This document shows, piece by piece, positions 53,219 through 61,717 of a DNA stretch of 64,000 nucleotides. The number at the start of each line of letters is the position of its first letter. The first letter of the stretch is position 1. The notes below the pieces were generated by a model. It saw only the letters and a list, made by a program, of their open reading frames with translations. It was not told where the DNA came from and did not search any database. This DNA comes from Ruminococcus_C callidus (GTDB taxonomy: Bacteria; Bacillota; Clostridia; Oscillospirales; Ruminococcaceae): NCBI RefSeq assembly GCF_049562855.1, contig NZ_CP186925.1:3100001-3164000 (forward strand), read 5' to 3'. Position numbers and translations under genes: made by a program.

Positions 53219-54403
53219 ATGGTAGAACGTAAGATCTATATGGATAAAATCAAAAAACTGCAGGACAAACAGATCATTAAAGTTGTGACAGGTGTCCGAA
53301 GATGCGGAAAATCAACGTTGCTAAGACAGTTTCAGTCGTATCTTCTGAACACTGGAGTCGAACAAGAACAGATCATTGCAATCAATTTTGAAGATGTTGA
53401 AAATGAGGGTTTGCTGGATTATCATGCGTTGCATTCTTATGTGACAGAGCGACTGGTTCCCGGTAAGATGACTTATATATTTCTGGATGAAGTTCAGGCG
53501 GTTCCGAACTTTCAGAAAGCGGTAGATTCGCTGTTTCTTCGTGAAAATACGGATATTTATATTACCGGGTCTAACGCATACTTACTTTCTGGTGAGCTTG
53601 CAACACTTCTCTCTGGAAGATATATTGAGATTCCTATGCTGCCTTTATCTTTTGCGGAATATCTGGAATTATCCGGTCTTGAAAAGCATTCTGCATGGCA
53701 GAAGTATTTTCAGAACGGCGGGTTTCCATATGCCGTACAAATTGATGATGATGCCATTCGGCATGATTATCTGGACGGCATTTATCACACAGTTTTGATC
53801 AAGGATGTGGCTTCCCGTAAACGAATCAATGACATCAGTTTATTGGAAAGTGTGATCAAGTTTATGTTCGACAATATCGGCAATATTGTATCCTCCAAGA
53901 AGATCGCAGACAGTCTGACTTCATTTGGACGAAAAACCACATCTTTAACGGCTGAAAACTATGTAACCGCTTTAACAGAAGCATTTATTCTTTACAAAGC
54001 TGAACGCTATGATATACAGGGAAAACAGCATTTAAAATCTCTGGAAAAATATTATGCCGTCGATATGGGACTTCGTCAACTGCTGCTTGGAAATCGCAGA
54101 CGTGACATCGGACATATCCTTGAGAACATTGTATATCTGGAACTGATTCGCAGAGGATACCATGTCAGCATTGGTAAAGTGGGTGAACTGGAAGTAGACT
54201 TTGTTGCAGAACGCAGCGGAGAGACAGCATACTATCAGGTTTCTGCTACTGTTATGAGCGAAGATACATTCGACAGAGAAATTACGCCGTTAAAGCGGAT
54301 TCGTGATAACTATCCGAAGTATATCATCACAATGGATGAAATGCCGATGGATGAAGATGGGATCAAGATCATAAATGTGATCGATTTCCTTTTGAAAAAT
54401 TAG
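53219..54403 (+). CDS. AAA ATPase with DUF4143 domain
   Basis: 394 residues. AAA_14 domain: Walker A GVRRCGKSTLL near residue 25, Walker B YIFLDEVQAV near 90, sensor ITGSNAYLLSGELATLLSGRY. C-terminal DUF4143 (LENIVYLELIRRGYHVSIGKVGELEVDFVA), whose G.xEVDFV core resembles a PD-(D/E)XK nuclease fold. Widespread, often multicopy, role unknown. ATG 53219 follows AGAGGTG. It looks intact, unlike the AAA genes around it. Confidence 0.88.
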   Translation: MVERKIYMDKIKKLQDKQIIKVVTGVRRCGKSTLLRQFQSYLLNTGVEQEQIIAINFEDVENEGLLDYHALHSYVTERLVPGKMTYIFLDEVQAVPNFQKAVDSLFLRENTDIYITGSNAYLLSGELATLLSGRYIEIPMLPLSFAEYLELSGLEKHSAWQKYFQNGGFPYAVQIDDDAIRHDYLDGIYHTVLIKDVASRKRINDISLLESVIKFMFDNIGNIVSSKKIADSLTSFGRKTTSLTAENYVTALTEAFILYKAERYDIQGKQHLKSLEKYYAVDMGLRQLLLGNRRRDIGHILENIVYLELIRRGYHVSIGKVGELEVDFVAERSGETAYYQVSATVMSEDTFDREITPLKRIRDNYPKYIITMDEMPMDEDGIKIINVIDFLLKN

Positions 54404-54561
54404 ACTGTCAAGTCAAGTAACAGCACAATCAGGGAAAAGCTATTAAGCACTTCGAATGACGCAAGGGATTCTGCAACTACTCGCACAGGATAGCATGAGC
54501 GGTTTTATATGCCATTTTGTGCTGCACTGATAAAAAAACGGACTGAAAGCCGCAGTCTCTG

Positions 54562-54690
54562 GCTTACATCGGACTTCCCTGTGTTCTGATGCCGATCATC
54601 ATCATTGCGTCTGTCTGGGAAAGCGGCTATGCCGTTCGGTATATGCTGGACTTCTCCCGGGAGGCAGCACTGGGCACATTCTGGAAATGA
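54562..54690 (+). pseudogene. Relic of a membrane-protein gene end
   Basis: In one frame 42 residues read AYIGLPCVLMPIIIIASVWE, then SGYAVRYMLDFSREAALG and a stop. RYxLDFS-type sequences occur near the C terminus of large multi-pass membrane proteins of Clostridia. No start or upstream part is present, so this is a decayed fragment in the 540-bp gap between the two ATPase genes. Confidence 0.4.
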
Positions 54691-54941
54691 GAAATGAAGT
54701 GCGGTTCTGTGGATGGCTTGTGTGATGTTCCCCCTTGATGCTGTTTGTTGGTTTGGGGTGTATGGCTTGCTGGAATATACCTGGATCAAAAAGTTCCCGC
54801 CACGTTTCGTCTTGCTTTTGCAGGAGTGAGGAATGTGGCGGGATTTTTGTTTGAGGATGGTTTCAGTTGATTTTCACGCTGTTTCATGATATAATAAATG
54901 CAAGTGAGAAATCGTTATAAGACTATGAAAGGAGTTACACC

Positions 54942-55112
54942 ATGCGTTCCGAAAGAAAAATGCTCCCCATCGGCGTTGAAAACTTTGAAAAGCTTCGCAG
55001 AAATGATATGTACTATGTCGATAAAACAGAGATCATTGCAGACCTGCTCCGGAATCATGGGGATGCAAGTCTGATTACCCGTCCCCGGCGATTCGGCAAA
55101 ACACTGACCATC
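54942..55112 (+). pseudogene. 5' fragment of an AAA-ATPase-like gene
   Basis: 57 recognisable residues: MLPIGVENFEKLRRNDMYYV, then DKTEIIADLL and Walker A ITRPRRFGKTL. This is exactly the N-terminal part missing from the broken gene at 52014-52895. It has a good ribosome binding site (AAAGGAG) but changes to unrelated sequence after 55112 and stops at 55229. It could still be transcribed into the WYL gene. Confidence 0.85.
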
Positions 55113-55183
55113 TTAATTTTTATATTTGATCTGTATTGTATATTTCATCACACGAAAATTGAACGGAACAGGAGTTCGATAAT

Positions 55184-56182
55184 ATGCCAAAATCAGAAAA
55201 TCAAAAACAAAAGCTTCTGTATCTGCTAAAATTCTTCTATGAGGAAACTGACGAGGATCACCCTCTTACGGTTAACGAAATCATTGCAAAACTGAACCAG
55301 AACGGAATTTCTGCTGCGAGGCGTTCTATTTATGACGATATCCGTACGCTGCAAGATTTCGGAATAGATATTGTTATACGAAAAAGTAAGACTTGTGCGT
55401 ATTTTTTAGGTTCCAGACTTTTTGAAACATCTGAACTGAAAATTCTCATTGACAGCATACAGTCCTCCAGATTTATTACCAAAAAGAAAAGTGAATCTAT
55501 CATAAAAAGGCTGAAACAGCTCGCAAGCAAACCACAAGCACGGAGTTTTTCAGGACAAATATATATTTACGATCGTATCAAAAGCATGAACGAAAGCATT
55601 TTATACAACGTAGATACGCTGCACAACGCCATTGCAGCAAACCGCAGGATCACGTTTCGATACTTTGATTATAATATAAAAAGAGAAAAAGTTTTTCGTA
55701 AGAACGGCGAATTGTATTCTGCTGATCCTCTCGCACTGACCTTTGACAATGAAAATTATTATCTGATATCTTATCATCACAAGTATGAGGGCTATGTTCA
55801 TTACCGTGTGGATAAGATGACTGATATTCATATCAGCCCTGAAAAAAGAAGCATTCCCAACGAACGATTCAATGCCGCAGCATATGTAAAGCCGATGTTT
55901 TTTATGTTTGATGGTGAAATCGAGCAAATCACAGCTTTATTTCATATATCCTATCTGAATATTATACTGGATCGATTTGGTGACAATGTGATTTTACATG
56001 AGACGGAAGATGCAGAATGCTTTCAGGCAACTTTTAAGGCGGCGGTAAGTCCGACCTTTCTTTCATGGATTATGGGATTCGGTTCAGGTGCTCTGATCCT
56101 TTCTCCACAGTGGGTTGCCGATGAATTAAAACGGCTTTCTTTGGAAACAGCAGAAATGTATACGGACATGAAAGAATCATAG
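55184..56182 (+). CDS. WYL-domain transcriptional regulator
   Basis: 332 residues. N-terminal winged helix (LTVNEIIAKLNQNGISAARRSIYDDIRTLQDFGIDI), then a WYL domain (PLALTFDNENYYLISYHHKY, VHYRVDKM) and a C-terminal WCX-like part. WYL proteins bind nucleic acid or nucleotide ligands and frequently regulate phage-defence operons. ATG 55184 follows AGGAG. It precedes the MITE-framed helicase operon on the same strand, so it is a plausible regulator of it. Confidence 0.9.
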   Translation: MPKSENQKQKLLYLLKFFYEETDEDHPLTVNEIIAKLNQNGISAARRSIYDDIRTLQDFGIDIVIRKSKTCAYFLGSRLFETSELKILIDSIQSSRFITKKKSESIIKRLKQLASKPQARSFSGQIYIYDRIKSMNESILYNVDTLHNAIAANRRITFRYFDYNIKREKVFRKNGELYSADPLALTFDNENYYLISYHHKYEGYVHYRVDKMTDIHISPEKRSIPNERFNAAAYVKPMFFMFDGEIEQITALFHISYLNIILDRFGDNVILHETEDAECFQATFKAAVSPTFLSWIMGFGSGALILSPQWVADELKRLSLETAEMYTDMKES

Positions 56183-56259
56183 TACTGTTTATAGTACACC
56201 TGTCATGATATAATGATAGCAACACCTGAGGAAATGATAGTACTAAAGTGATCTACTAA

Positions 56260-56432
56260 GGAAACATTGCATAAAGCCCGCCTGACGGCTTTGCACGCAA
56301 TCTGCTTGCAGATTTTCCGTCATATTGCCCAGAAATCCCTTGCCATACATCAAGTATGCCTGCGGAATTTCTATGCAATCTGCCGAAAAATCTGACTACG
56401 CATCTCACGCACAAGCTTTATTCAGTGTTTCC
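56260..56432 (-). mobile_element. MITE copy 5, 173 bp, subfamily 2, reverse orientation
   Basis: Ends GGAAACATTGCATAAAG and CTTTATTCAGTGTTTCC (15 of 17 pair). Flanks CTAA/TTAA, a 4-bp duplication with one mismatch. The interior, read on the minus strand, is almost identical to the plus strand of the element at 59899-60070, so these two frame the intervening operon as inverted repeats. Central hairpin CATAC-ttgat-GTATG. Confidence 0.88.
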
Positions 56433-56455
56433 TTAAAAATGTCAGGAGGAAAAAT

Positions 56456-57079
56456 ATGAACATCTTTGAAAAGCCGATCAACAAAGAATACGTTAGAGAA
56501 TATCTTTATGATTTGAAAGATGATTTTGATGGAGAGGAATGGAATGAAGATTTTGAGGAATTACCAGATGTATTCTATCAAAATGATACCGTAAGGATTT
56601 CACATCTATCCGAAAAGAACGTTGTGGAATGTGTTTTTTTACAAGATGATGTCAATGTTTATTTTGCTTTCATAAATATCGATGTTTCTGAAAACGGTTT
56701 ACAAAACGCCTTGACAGCCATTTCCCGGTCAGATGCTGATTGTGCTGAAAAATTCGATCGCATCTGTGAATTGATCTTCCACAAAAAATTTGACAGGTCG
56801 CTCGAAAAGATCGATGAATATGGACTTTCCCTGAGATGTTCTGTCTATAGCGAAATTGCTGAAAAGGATAATGCAAACGCTCAATATGAACGTTTAGGCA
56901 ACGAGTTTGCAGTTGATGTTGGGTTTCATTTTAACAATGCAAAGGTTAATCTATGCTTTTTCTCAGAAGAAATTGCTGCCATTCGGGAAAATCATAAAAT
57001 TGCAGAGTTAGCAAACCGGATAACTTCTTATGATAAAAAACTGAGGGATTGCCTTAACAATCTCTATCATTACCTATAA
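56456..57079 (+). CDS. Uncharacterised acidic protein, first gene of helicase-HNH operon
   Basis: 207 residues, strongly acidic, no signal peptide or membrane segment. N-terminal DLKDDFDGEEWNEDFEE, a beta-rich middle (VVECVFLQDDVNVYFAFINID), C-terminal helices with NHKIAELANRITSYDKKLRD. Not recognised. ATG 56456 lies 5 nt after AGGAGG, 23 bp after the MITE, so expression must start in or before the element. It is followed after 51 bp by the helicase-HNH gene. The acidic composition would suit a DNA mimic, inhibitor or adaptor, but that is speculation. Confidence 0.75.
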   Translation: MNIFEKPINKEYVREYLYDLKDDFDGEEWNEDFEELPDVFYQNDTVRISHLSEKNVVECVFLQDDVNVYFAFINIDVSENGLQNALTAISRSDADCAEKFDRICELIFHKKFDRSLEKIDEYGLSLRCSVYSEIAEKDNANAQYERLGNEFAVDVGFHFNNAKVNLCFFSEEIAAIRENHKIAELANRITSYDKKLRDCLNNLYHYL

Positions 57080-57130
57080 TGGTGTCGAGTAGCGTAAACT
57101 TATAAAATTCTTATATTTTGAGGTGAAAAT

Positions 57131-59338
57131 ATGCCAATTATGATTGAAAACATCAACGCCCAGACGATCACCCCGGCACTGGGAAAGAATCCACGACAGC
57201 TCTATGAACATCAGGAAGAGGCAATCCGGAAGTTAGATGCCATGGACAAAAAAGGGTCATTCCGTACCCTGCTTGTTTTGCCCACAGGCGGCGGAAAAAC
57301 GTTAACAGCCGTATATTGGCTGCTTCGGAATGCAGTAGACCAGAACAAAAAGATTCTCTGGCTTGCACACAGGCATCTGCTCCTGGAGCAGGCGGCAGAG
57401 GCTTTCGCCCGAAACGCCTATACTGATACAATGGTAAACCGCACGGTTTTCAATTACCGCATCATTTCCGGAATGCACGATAAGCCCGTACATATTCAGA
57501 AAACCGACCGTATTCTTATTGCCAGCAAGGACAGCATGATCCGCAGTCTGGATAAACTGAAAAACTGGCTGAATGGGGAAGAAATCTATCTGGTGATCGA
57601 CGAGGCACATCACGCCGTGGCGAAATCCTACAAGAAAATTATCCAGTATGTTGCAGATCACGCGAAATCCATGAAGCTGCTGGGACTCACGGCGACACCG
57701 TTCCGTACCTCGGAGGACGAGCAGGGTGCTTTAAAACAAGTCTTTACAGATGATATTGTGTACAAAACTGACCTCGATGCCCTTATAAAAAAGGGTATCC
57801 TTGCAACTCCGAAATTCAAAAAATGGAATACAAATCTACAGTTTACGGAGCACTTAGGCGTTAAGGCGTTGAAAAGCATAGAAAATCTGGATATGCTGCC
57901 AGAAAATATCGTTAATGATATTGCAGGAAGTAAGGAACGTAACAGAATTATCGTTGATGAATATATAAATAACTATGAAAAATACGGGCCTACCATTGTT
58001 TTTGCACTGAATAAAAATCACGCGATTACCTTAAATGCACTTTTTAACGAAAAGGGAAAAAAATACGGTATCAAATCAGAGTTTATCATTTCCGAAGTAC
58101 AGGATATGATAACAGGCATCACCATTTCCAATGCAGACAACGAACGCAAAATCGAAGCATACCGCAATGGAGAAATCCAGGTACTCATCAACGTCAATAT
58201 CCTCACAGAGGGAACAGACCTGCCAAAGACCCATACGGTATTTCTGACACGCCCCACCGTTTCCACAACACTGATGACGCAGATGGTTGGAAGGGCACTT
58301 CGGGGTCTTAAAGCTGGCGGTACAAAGGAAGCATACATTGTCACCTTTATTGATAACTGGAACGATAAAATCGCATGGGTAAATCCGGAAACACTTACGG
58401 AGGCAGAGTATCACGAAAAAGAGACCCTTGCCGAGACCCAAAAGCAGCAGATCCGGCTGATCGCAATTTCAAAGATCGAAGAGTTCGCACGAATGGCAGA
58501 TGCTGCCGTGGATACGTCCGCATTGGACAGCACGCCGGCAATCGAACTGATTCCTCTTGGTATGTATATGCTGTCCACGCTGGAATGCAATCACCAGATT
58601 CTGGTATACAACAGCACACAGAATGCCTACCAGAGCCTGATCCGTGACCTGCCCAATCTGATGGAGCATTACAGCATTGAGGGTGAAACCATTCCGGAAG
58701 AAACGCTGGACGACATGACCGAGCATTGTTTCCAAAGCTACTTTGACGAAAATATGATTCCCTCCTGCAATCGGAACGACATCGAGCATCTGCTGAAGTT
58801 TTATGCACAGAAGGCTGTTGCACCTCTGTTTGTGACGATCGATGAAATGGAGCGAAAAAAGCTGGATGTTTCTGAAATCGCAAAAAGGATCTACGACGAA
58901 GATATGCGTAGAAGCGAGAAAAATGCCTATATTCAGAGCCTTTGGGCGGAAGAGGGCAGCCTGCTCCCTGTGTACTATACCAACCCGTACTTCTTTAAGA
59001 AGCTGATCGATCTGGAACTGGACAAGCTGGACGGAGACATTGAAATTGCAGCAGCAGAACCGCAGACAGAAGCAGAACTGCGAAATCTCGAACAGTTACC
59101 CCTACAGAAGATCATTGAACTGTATCCGAAAATTGGCTTGCAACTAAAGGAAGACGCTTTTGCTGCTGCAAGAAATGATGACGGCAGCTATGTATGTGCC
59201 GGCTGCGGTGAAGTATTTCCGACACGGCTCTTTTTGCAGGTAGATCATATTGTCCCCATGGCAAAAGGCGGTCTGAGTGTTCCGGATAATTTACAGGTAC
59301 TTTGCAGAACCTGCAACCAGCGTAAGGGAGATCACTGA
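57131..59338 (+). CDS. SF2 DEAD/DEAH helicase fused to an HNH endonuclease
   Basis: 735 residues. Helicase: Q-like region (YEHQEEAI), Walker A LPTGGGKT (50-57), DEAH box in VIDEAHHA (155-162), SAT-like motif GLTATPFR (185-192), motif V NILTEGTDLP (356-365), motif VI MTQMVGRALRG (382-392). A helical region of no known type spans about 430-680. At the end is an HNH domain: zinc pairs C689/C692 and C725/C728, DHIVP (705-709), N720 and N729. Predicted DNA-translocating nuclease. The next gene starts at its stop codon (TGATG). Confidence 0.92.
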   Translation: MPIMIENINAQTITPALGKNPRQLYEHQEEAIRKLDAMDKKGSFRTLLVLPTGGGKTLTAVYWLLRNAVDQNKKILWLAHRHLLLEQAAEAFARNAYTDTMVNRTVFNYRIISGMHDKPVHIQKTDRILIASKDSMIRSLDKLKNWLNGEEIYLVIDEAHHAVAKSYKKIIQYVADHAKSMKLLGLTATPFRTSEDEQGALKQVFTDDIVYKTDLDALIKKGILATPKFKKWNTNLQFTEHLGVKALKSIENLDMLPENIVNDIAGSKERNRIIVDEYINNYEKYGPTIVFALNKNHAITLNALFNEKGKKYGIKSEFIISEVQDMITGITISNADNERKIEAYRNGEIQVLINVNILTEGTDLPKTHTVFLTRPTVSTTLMTQMVGRALRGLKAGGTKEAYIVTFIDNWNDKIAWVNPETLTEAEYHEKETLAETQKQQIRLIAISKIEEFARMADAAVDTSALDSTPAIELIPLGMYMLSTLECNHQILVYNSTQNAYQSLIRDLPNLMEHYSIEGETIPEETLDDMTEHCFQSYFDENMIPSCNRNDIEHLLKFYAQKAVAPLFVTIDEMERKKLDVSEIAKRIYDEDMRRSEKNAYIQSLWAEEGSLLPVYYTNPYFFKKLIDLELDKLDGDIEIAAAEPQTEAELRNLEQLPLQKIIELYPKIGLQLKEDAFAAARNDDGSYVCAGCGEVFPTRLFLQVDHIVPMAKGGLSVPDNLQVLCRTCNQRKGDH

Positions 59339-59874
59339 TGTCACATACAGCATATTGGATCACGCCAGACGATGTTGCGGTATATCTATTTCTCGAAAAT
59401 ACGTCTCACCAAAGAGAAAACGAGATTTTATGGGACTTGTTTGAAAATCACAAGGCACATATCCCGACAGAATATGGCAGCACATATTTGCAGTTCAAGC
59501 AGAGCGTCATGAATCTGCTGAACATTTACGAACTGGATGCAGTTTCCTATGACGAAGCGGCACTGATCCTAATGGAAATAGAGCATACTTCGCTTTATTC
59601 CGAGGAAGAATCCGATTGCTTTGACGCTTATTTTAAGCTGATCTGGCTGCAATTGAGGTATTCCGGCATCGCATACCGGAAAGTGAAACTGAGAAAGCTG
59701 CTGCGGGATTTTGGCTACAAAAGAAGGTCGGAAAAACTGACAAGCCGCATACAGCAGGCAATCGACAAGCTAGAGCTGAAAACGTACCTGCGGGGATATG
59801 TGCCATGCAGCATTGATGCTATTTCGCTTGAGGATGTGATTGTGATTCGGTTGGGTGAGGGCAGTATGTTGTAA
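59338..59874 (+). CDS. Uncharacterised protein, third gene of helicase-HNH operon
   Basis: 178 residues, soluble. The N-terminal half is helical and acidic (ITPDDVAVYLFLENTSHQRE, YDEAALILMEIEHTSLYSEE); the C-terminal part (YRKVKLRKLLRDFGYKRRSE, then KLTSRIQQAIDKL and a possible wing ending EDVIVIRL) looks like a winged helix. Its ATG overlaps the helicase stop by 1 nt, so production is coupled to the helicase. Not recognised as a known family. It ends 24 bp before the right-hand MITE. Confidence 0.75.
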   Translation: MSHTAYWITPDDVAVYLFLENTSHQRENEILWDLFENHKAHIPTEYGSTYLQFKQSVMNLLNIYELDAVSYDEAALILMEIEHTSLYSEEESDCFDAYFKLIWLQLRYSGIAYRKVKLRKLLRDFGYKRRSEKLTSRIQQAIDKLELKTYLRGYVPCSIDAISLEDVIVIRLGEGSML

Positions 59875-59898
59875 CAGAGCGGTACCCCATATCCTAAA

Positions 59899-60070
59899 GG
59901 CAACACCGCACAAAGCTTGTGCGTAAGGTGCGTTGTCAGATTTTTCGGCAGATTGCGTAGAAATTCCGCAGGCATACTGCCGTATGGCAAGGGATTTCTG
60001 GGCAATATGACGGAAAATCTGCACGCAGATTGCGTGCAAAGCCGTCAGGCGGGCTTTGTGCGGTGTTGCC
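59899..60070 (+). mobile_element. MITE copy 6, 172 bp, subfamily 2
   Basis: Terminal repeats GGCAACACCGCACAAAGC and complement, 4-bp target duplication TAAA (59895-59898 and 60071-60074). Interior as in the 56260 element but opposite orientation, with hairpin GCATAC-tgcc-GTATGGC. Confidence 0.9.
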
Positions 60071-60135
60071 TAAACACTGCGGCTGCCTGCAACTGCACTT
60101 GGAAAGACTTTGAAAATCGAATTTGTATGAGACAA

Positions 60136-60170
60136 AGAGCGGACAATTAATGGTTGTCCACTCTTTTTTT
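60136..60170 (+). terminator. Terminator after the helicase operon region
   Basis: AGAGCGGACAA/TTGTCCACTCT with one mismatch, followed by seven T. It could end transcripts of the helicase operon that read through the MITE. Confidence 0.7.
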
Positions 60171-60257
60171 CCGATATATTGAAACTCAGCCATTCACCTG
60201 CTGCGGCCATACCCATTGTCAAGCAACTTTGGCTCATATTTTTATTCGCAATCGCAA

Positions 60258-60303
60258 TATAGGGTGCATTTGAGTATAGTATAATAAGGATTTGCACCCT
60301 ATA
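60258..60303 (+). promoter_or_regulatory. Inverted repeat around a -10 box upstream of the yqzL-like start
   Basis: TATAGGGTGCA (60258-60268) and TGCACCCTATA (60293-60303) form a perfect 11-bp inverted repeat that brackets a TATAAT (60280-60285). The -35 region is weak. It looks like an operator for a dimeric repressor, or sites for an activator. Confidence 0.55.
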
Positions 60304-60317
60304 GAGGGGGCTTTCAT

Positions 60318-60374
60318 ATGCGTGATTTTTCTTGGCAGATGTTCCTATATGTCTCCTCTTTCAATAGAGCTTGA
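60318..60374 (+). pseudogene. Truncated yqzL-like gene, 5' part only
   Basis: ATG 60318 after AGAGGGGG encodes MRDFSWQMFLYVSSFNRA and stops. MRDFSW at the N terminus is the start of YqzL-like proteins (about 45-50 residues); after MFLY the sequence no longer fits. A good promoter-operator and ribosome binding site with a gene that breaks off just before an integrase suggests that an element integrated inside it, leaving the rest on the other side, beyond this window. Confidence 0.5.
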
Positions 60375-60383
60375 CTTCATAAC

Positions 60384-60420
60384 AAAAAAAGAAAAGCCTG
60401 CCCCCAACAGGGCAGACCTT
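60384..60420. terminator. Terminator of the integrase gene
   Basis: GCCTGCCC/GGGCAGAC stem; on the minus strand it is followed by TTTTCTTTTTTT. Confidence 0.85.
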
Positions 60421-60448
60421 TCCTTCTATCCCAAAGCCTCGCAAATCC

Positions 60449-61501
60449 TCAGTGATTCTGAATAATCTCGTTGAAATAGCCATCGATCACGCTGTCCGCC
60501 TTGTTGCGTTCGCTGTCGAAGGTTTCCTGGTACACGTTCTTATACACATCCGGTGTACTCCAGCCGCCCATCTCCATGGCATATTTCTCTGGAATGTTCA
60601 GCATTGCCGTTGTGCTGGCAAAGATATGCCGCAGATCATGAAAACGGATCTCTTCCAGTCCGTGTGCCTCCAGCAATTTCTTGAACCGCTTGCGGATGGT
60701 GTTCGGTGTGAACGGAACAATATGATCGGTTCCCGACTGATGGGGCACTTGCTGTATCAGTGCATAAATGTACGCCGGCAGATTGACATAGCGCATACTC
60801 TTGACAGTTTTGCAGTGGTCGATCTCTGCCCAGCCGCTGTCCACCTTGACGATCTCCCGGCGTACATAGAGCCGCATCTGCACCGGGTCAATGTCGCAGA
60901 ACTGCAGACCAGCCACTTCCCCAATGCGCAGTGACAGCCACATGGCAAGCAATACCGGCAGTTCGCTGCTTGTCCCCTTGACGATAGCATAGATCACATC
61001 TGCGGACGGGAGTCTTCGTTCCCGCACCTCCTTTTTCGGCAGGCGAATGCTGCCCATTTTGATGGTAATATCATTGGCATTCAGCACCGCGCGCAGGAAT
61101 CCGACTGCGTTCTTGATGGACTTATAACCGAGACGCTGGGCGTCCACATTGATGGCGATTTGAATGTCACGGGCAGTCAGATCTTCGATTTTGATGTCCA
61201 TGATGTACTGCAGCTTGTTGCGGAGCATTTCCCGATAACAGCACAGGGTGGTGGGTTCCAGCACTCTGCTTCTGCTGTCAATAAACTGCAGCATAGCTTC
61301 TCTCACAGTGTAAGGATTTCGCTTCTCTTCTTCGATGCCCTTGAGCCACTTTGTCGCCTTGAAATACACTTCGTCCTCTGTGCTGCCGGTAAACATTCTG
61401 CGGTTTCGCTTGCCGTCCGGACGAACACCCTTGGACACCTGGGTGAAATATGTGCCGTTTTCTGCCTGCTGAATGACCAGTTTTGTCTTTTTCATTTTCA
61501 T
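60449..61501 (-). CDS. Tyrosine recombinase / integrase
   Basis: 350 residues. N-terminal AP2-like arm-binding domain (KGVRPDGKRNRRMFTG), SAM-like core-binding domain (about 62-150), and catalytic domain with R192 (LSLRIGE), K231, H288/R291 (HDLRH), W314 in place of the second His, and nucleophile Y324. Integrates and excises the element whose left end this is. ATG 61501 is only 4 nt from AAAAGGAG; ATG 61495 has better spacing. It reads outward towards the presumed attachment site, as in Tn916-like elements. Confidence 0.93.
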   Translation of the reverse strand: MKMKKTKLVIQQAENGTYFTQVSKGVRPDGKRNRRMFTGSTEDEVYFKATKWLKGIEEEKRNPYTVREAMLQFIDSRSRVLEPTTLCCYREMLRNKLQYIMDIKIEDLTARDIQIAINVDAQRLGYKSIKNAVGFLRAVLNANDITIKMGSIRLPKKEVRERRLPSADVIYAIVKGTSSELPVLLAMWLSLRIGEVAGLQFCDIDPVQMRLYVRREIVKVDSGWAEIDHCKTVKSMRYVNLPAYIYALIQQVPHQSGTDHIVPFTPNTIRKRFKKLLEAHGLEEIRFHDLRHIFASTTAMLNIPEKYAMEMGGWSTPDVYKNVYQETFDSERNKADSVIDGYFNEIIQNH

Positions 61502-61533
61502 AAGCTCCTTTTCAAAATGTGCAGGCTGGTCAA

Positions 61534-61694
61534 GAGCTTGTTCAGTGTCTTTTTACGTGCGGATTTTCGAGCATGATTTTGTCGATGACAAGGAAAGAAT
61601 CCGCAGGCATACTTTGTGTCTGGCAAGGATTTTTGACGCAGTCAGCGGCAAAATCTGCCGAAAAGACGTGGGAAACAAGATGCTGAACAAGCTC
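61534..61694. mobile_element. MITE-like element, subfamily 3, 161 bp
   Basis: Inverted ends GAGCTTGTTCAG (61534-61545) and CTGAACAAGCTC (61683-61694), with a few more paired bases inward. The interior shares ATCCGCAGGCATACTTTGTG and TGGCAAGGATTTT with the middle of the 59899 element, but the termini differ. No target duplication is seen. It lies between the HTH gene and the integrase gene. Confidence 0.65.
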
Positions 61695-61717
61695 TAATAT
61701 GTCGCCTGCTCTGTGTG

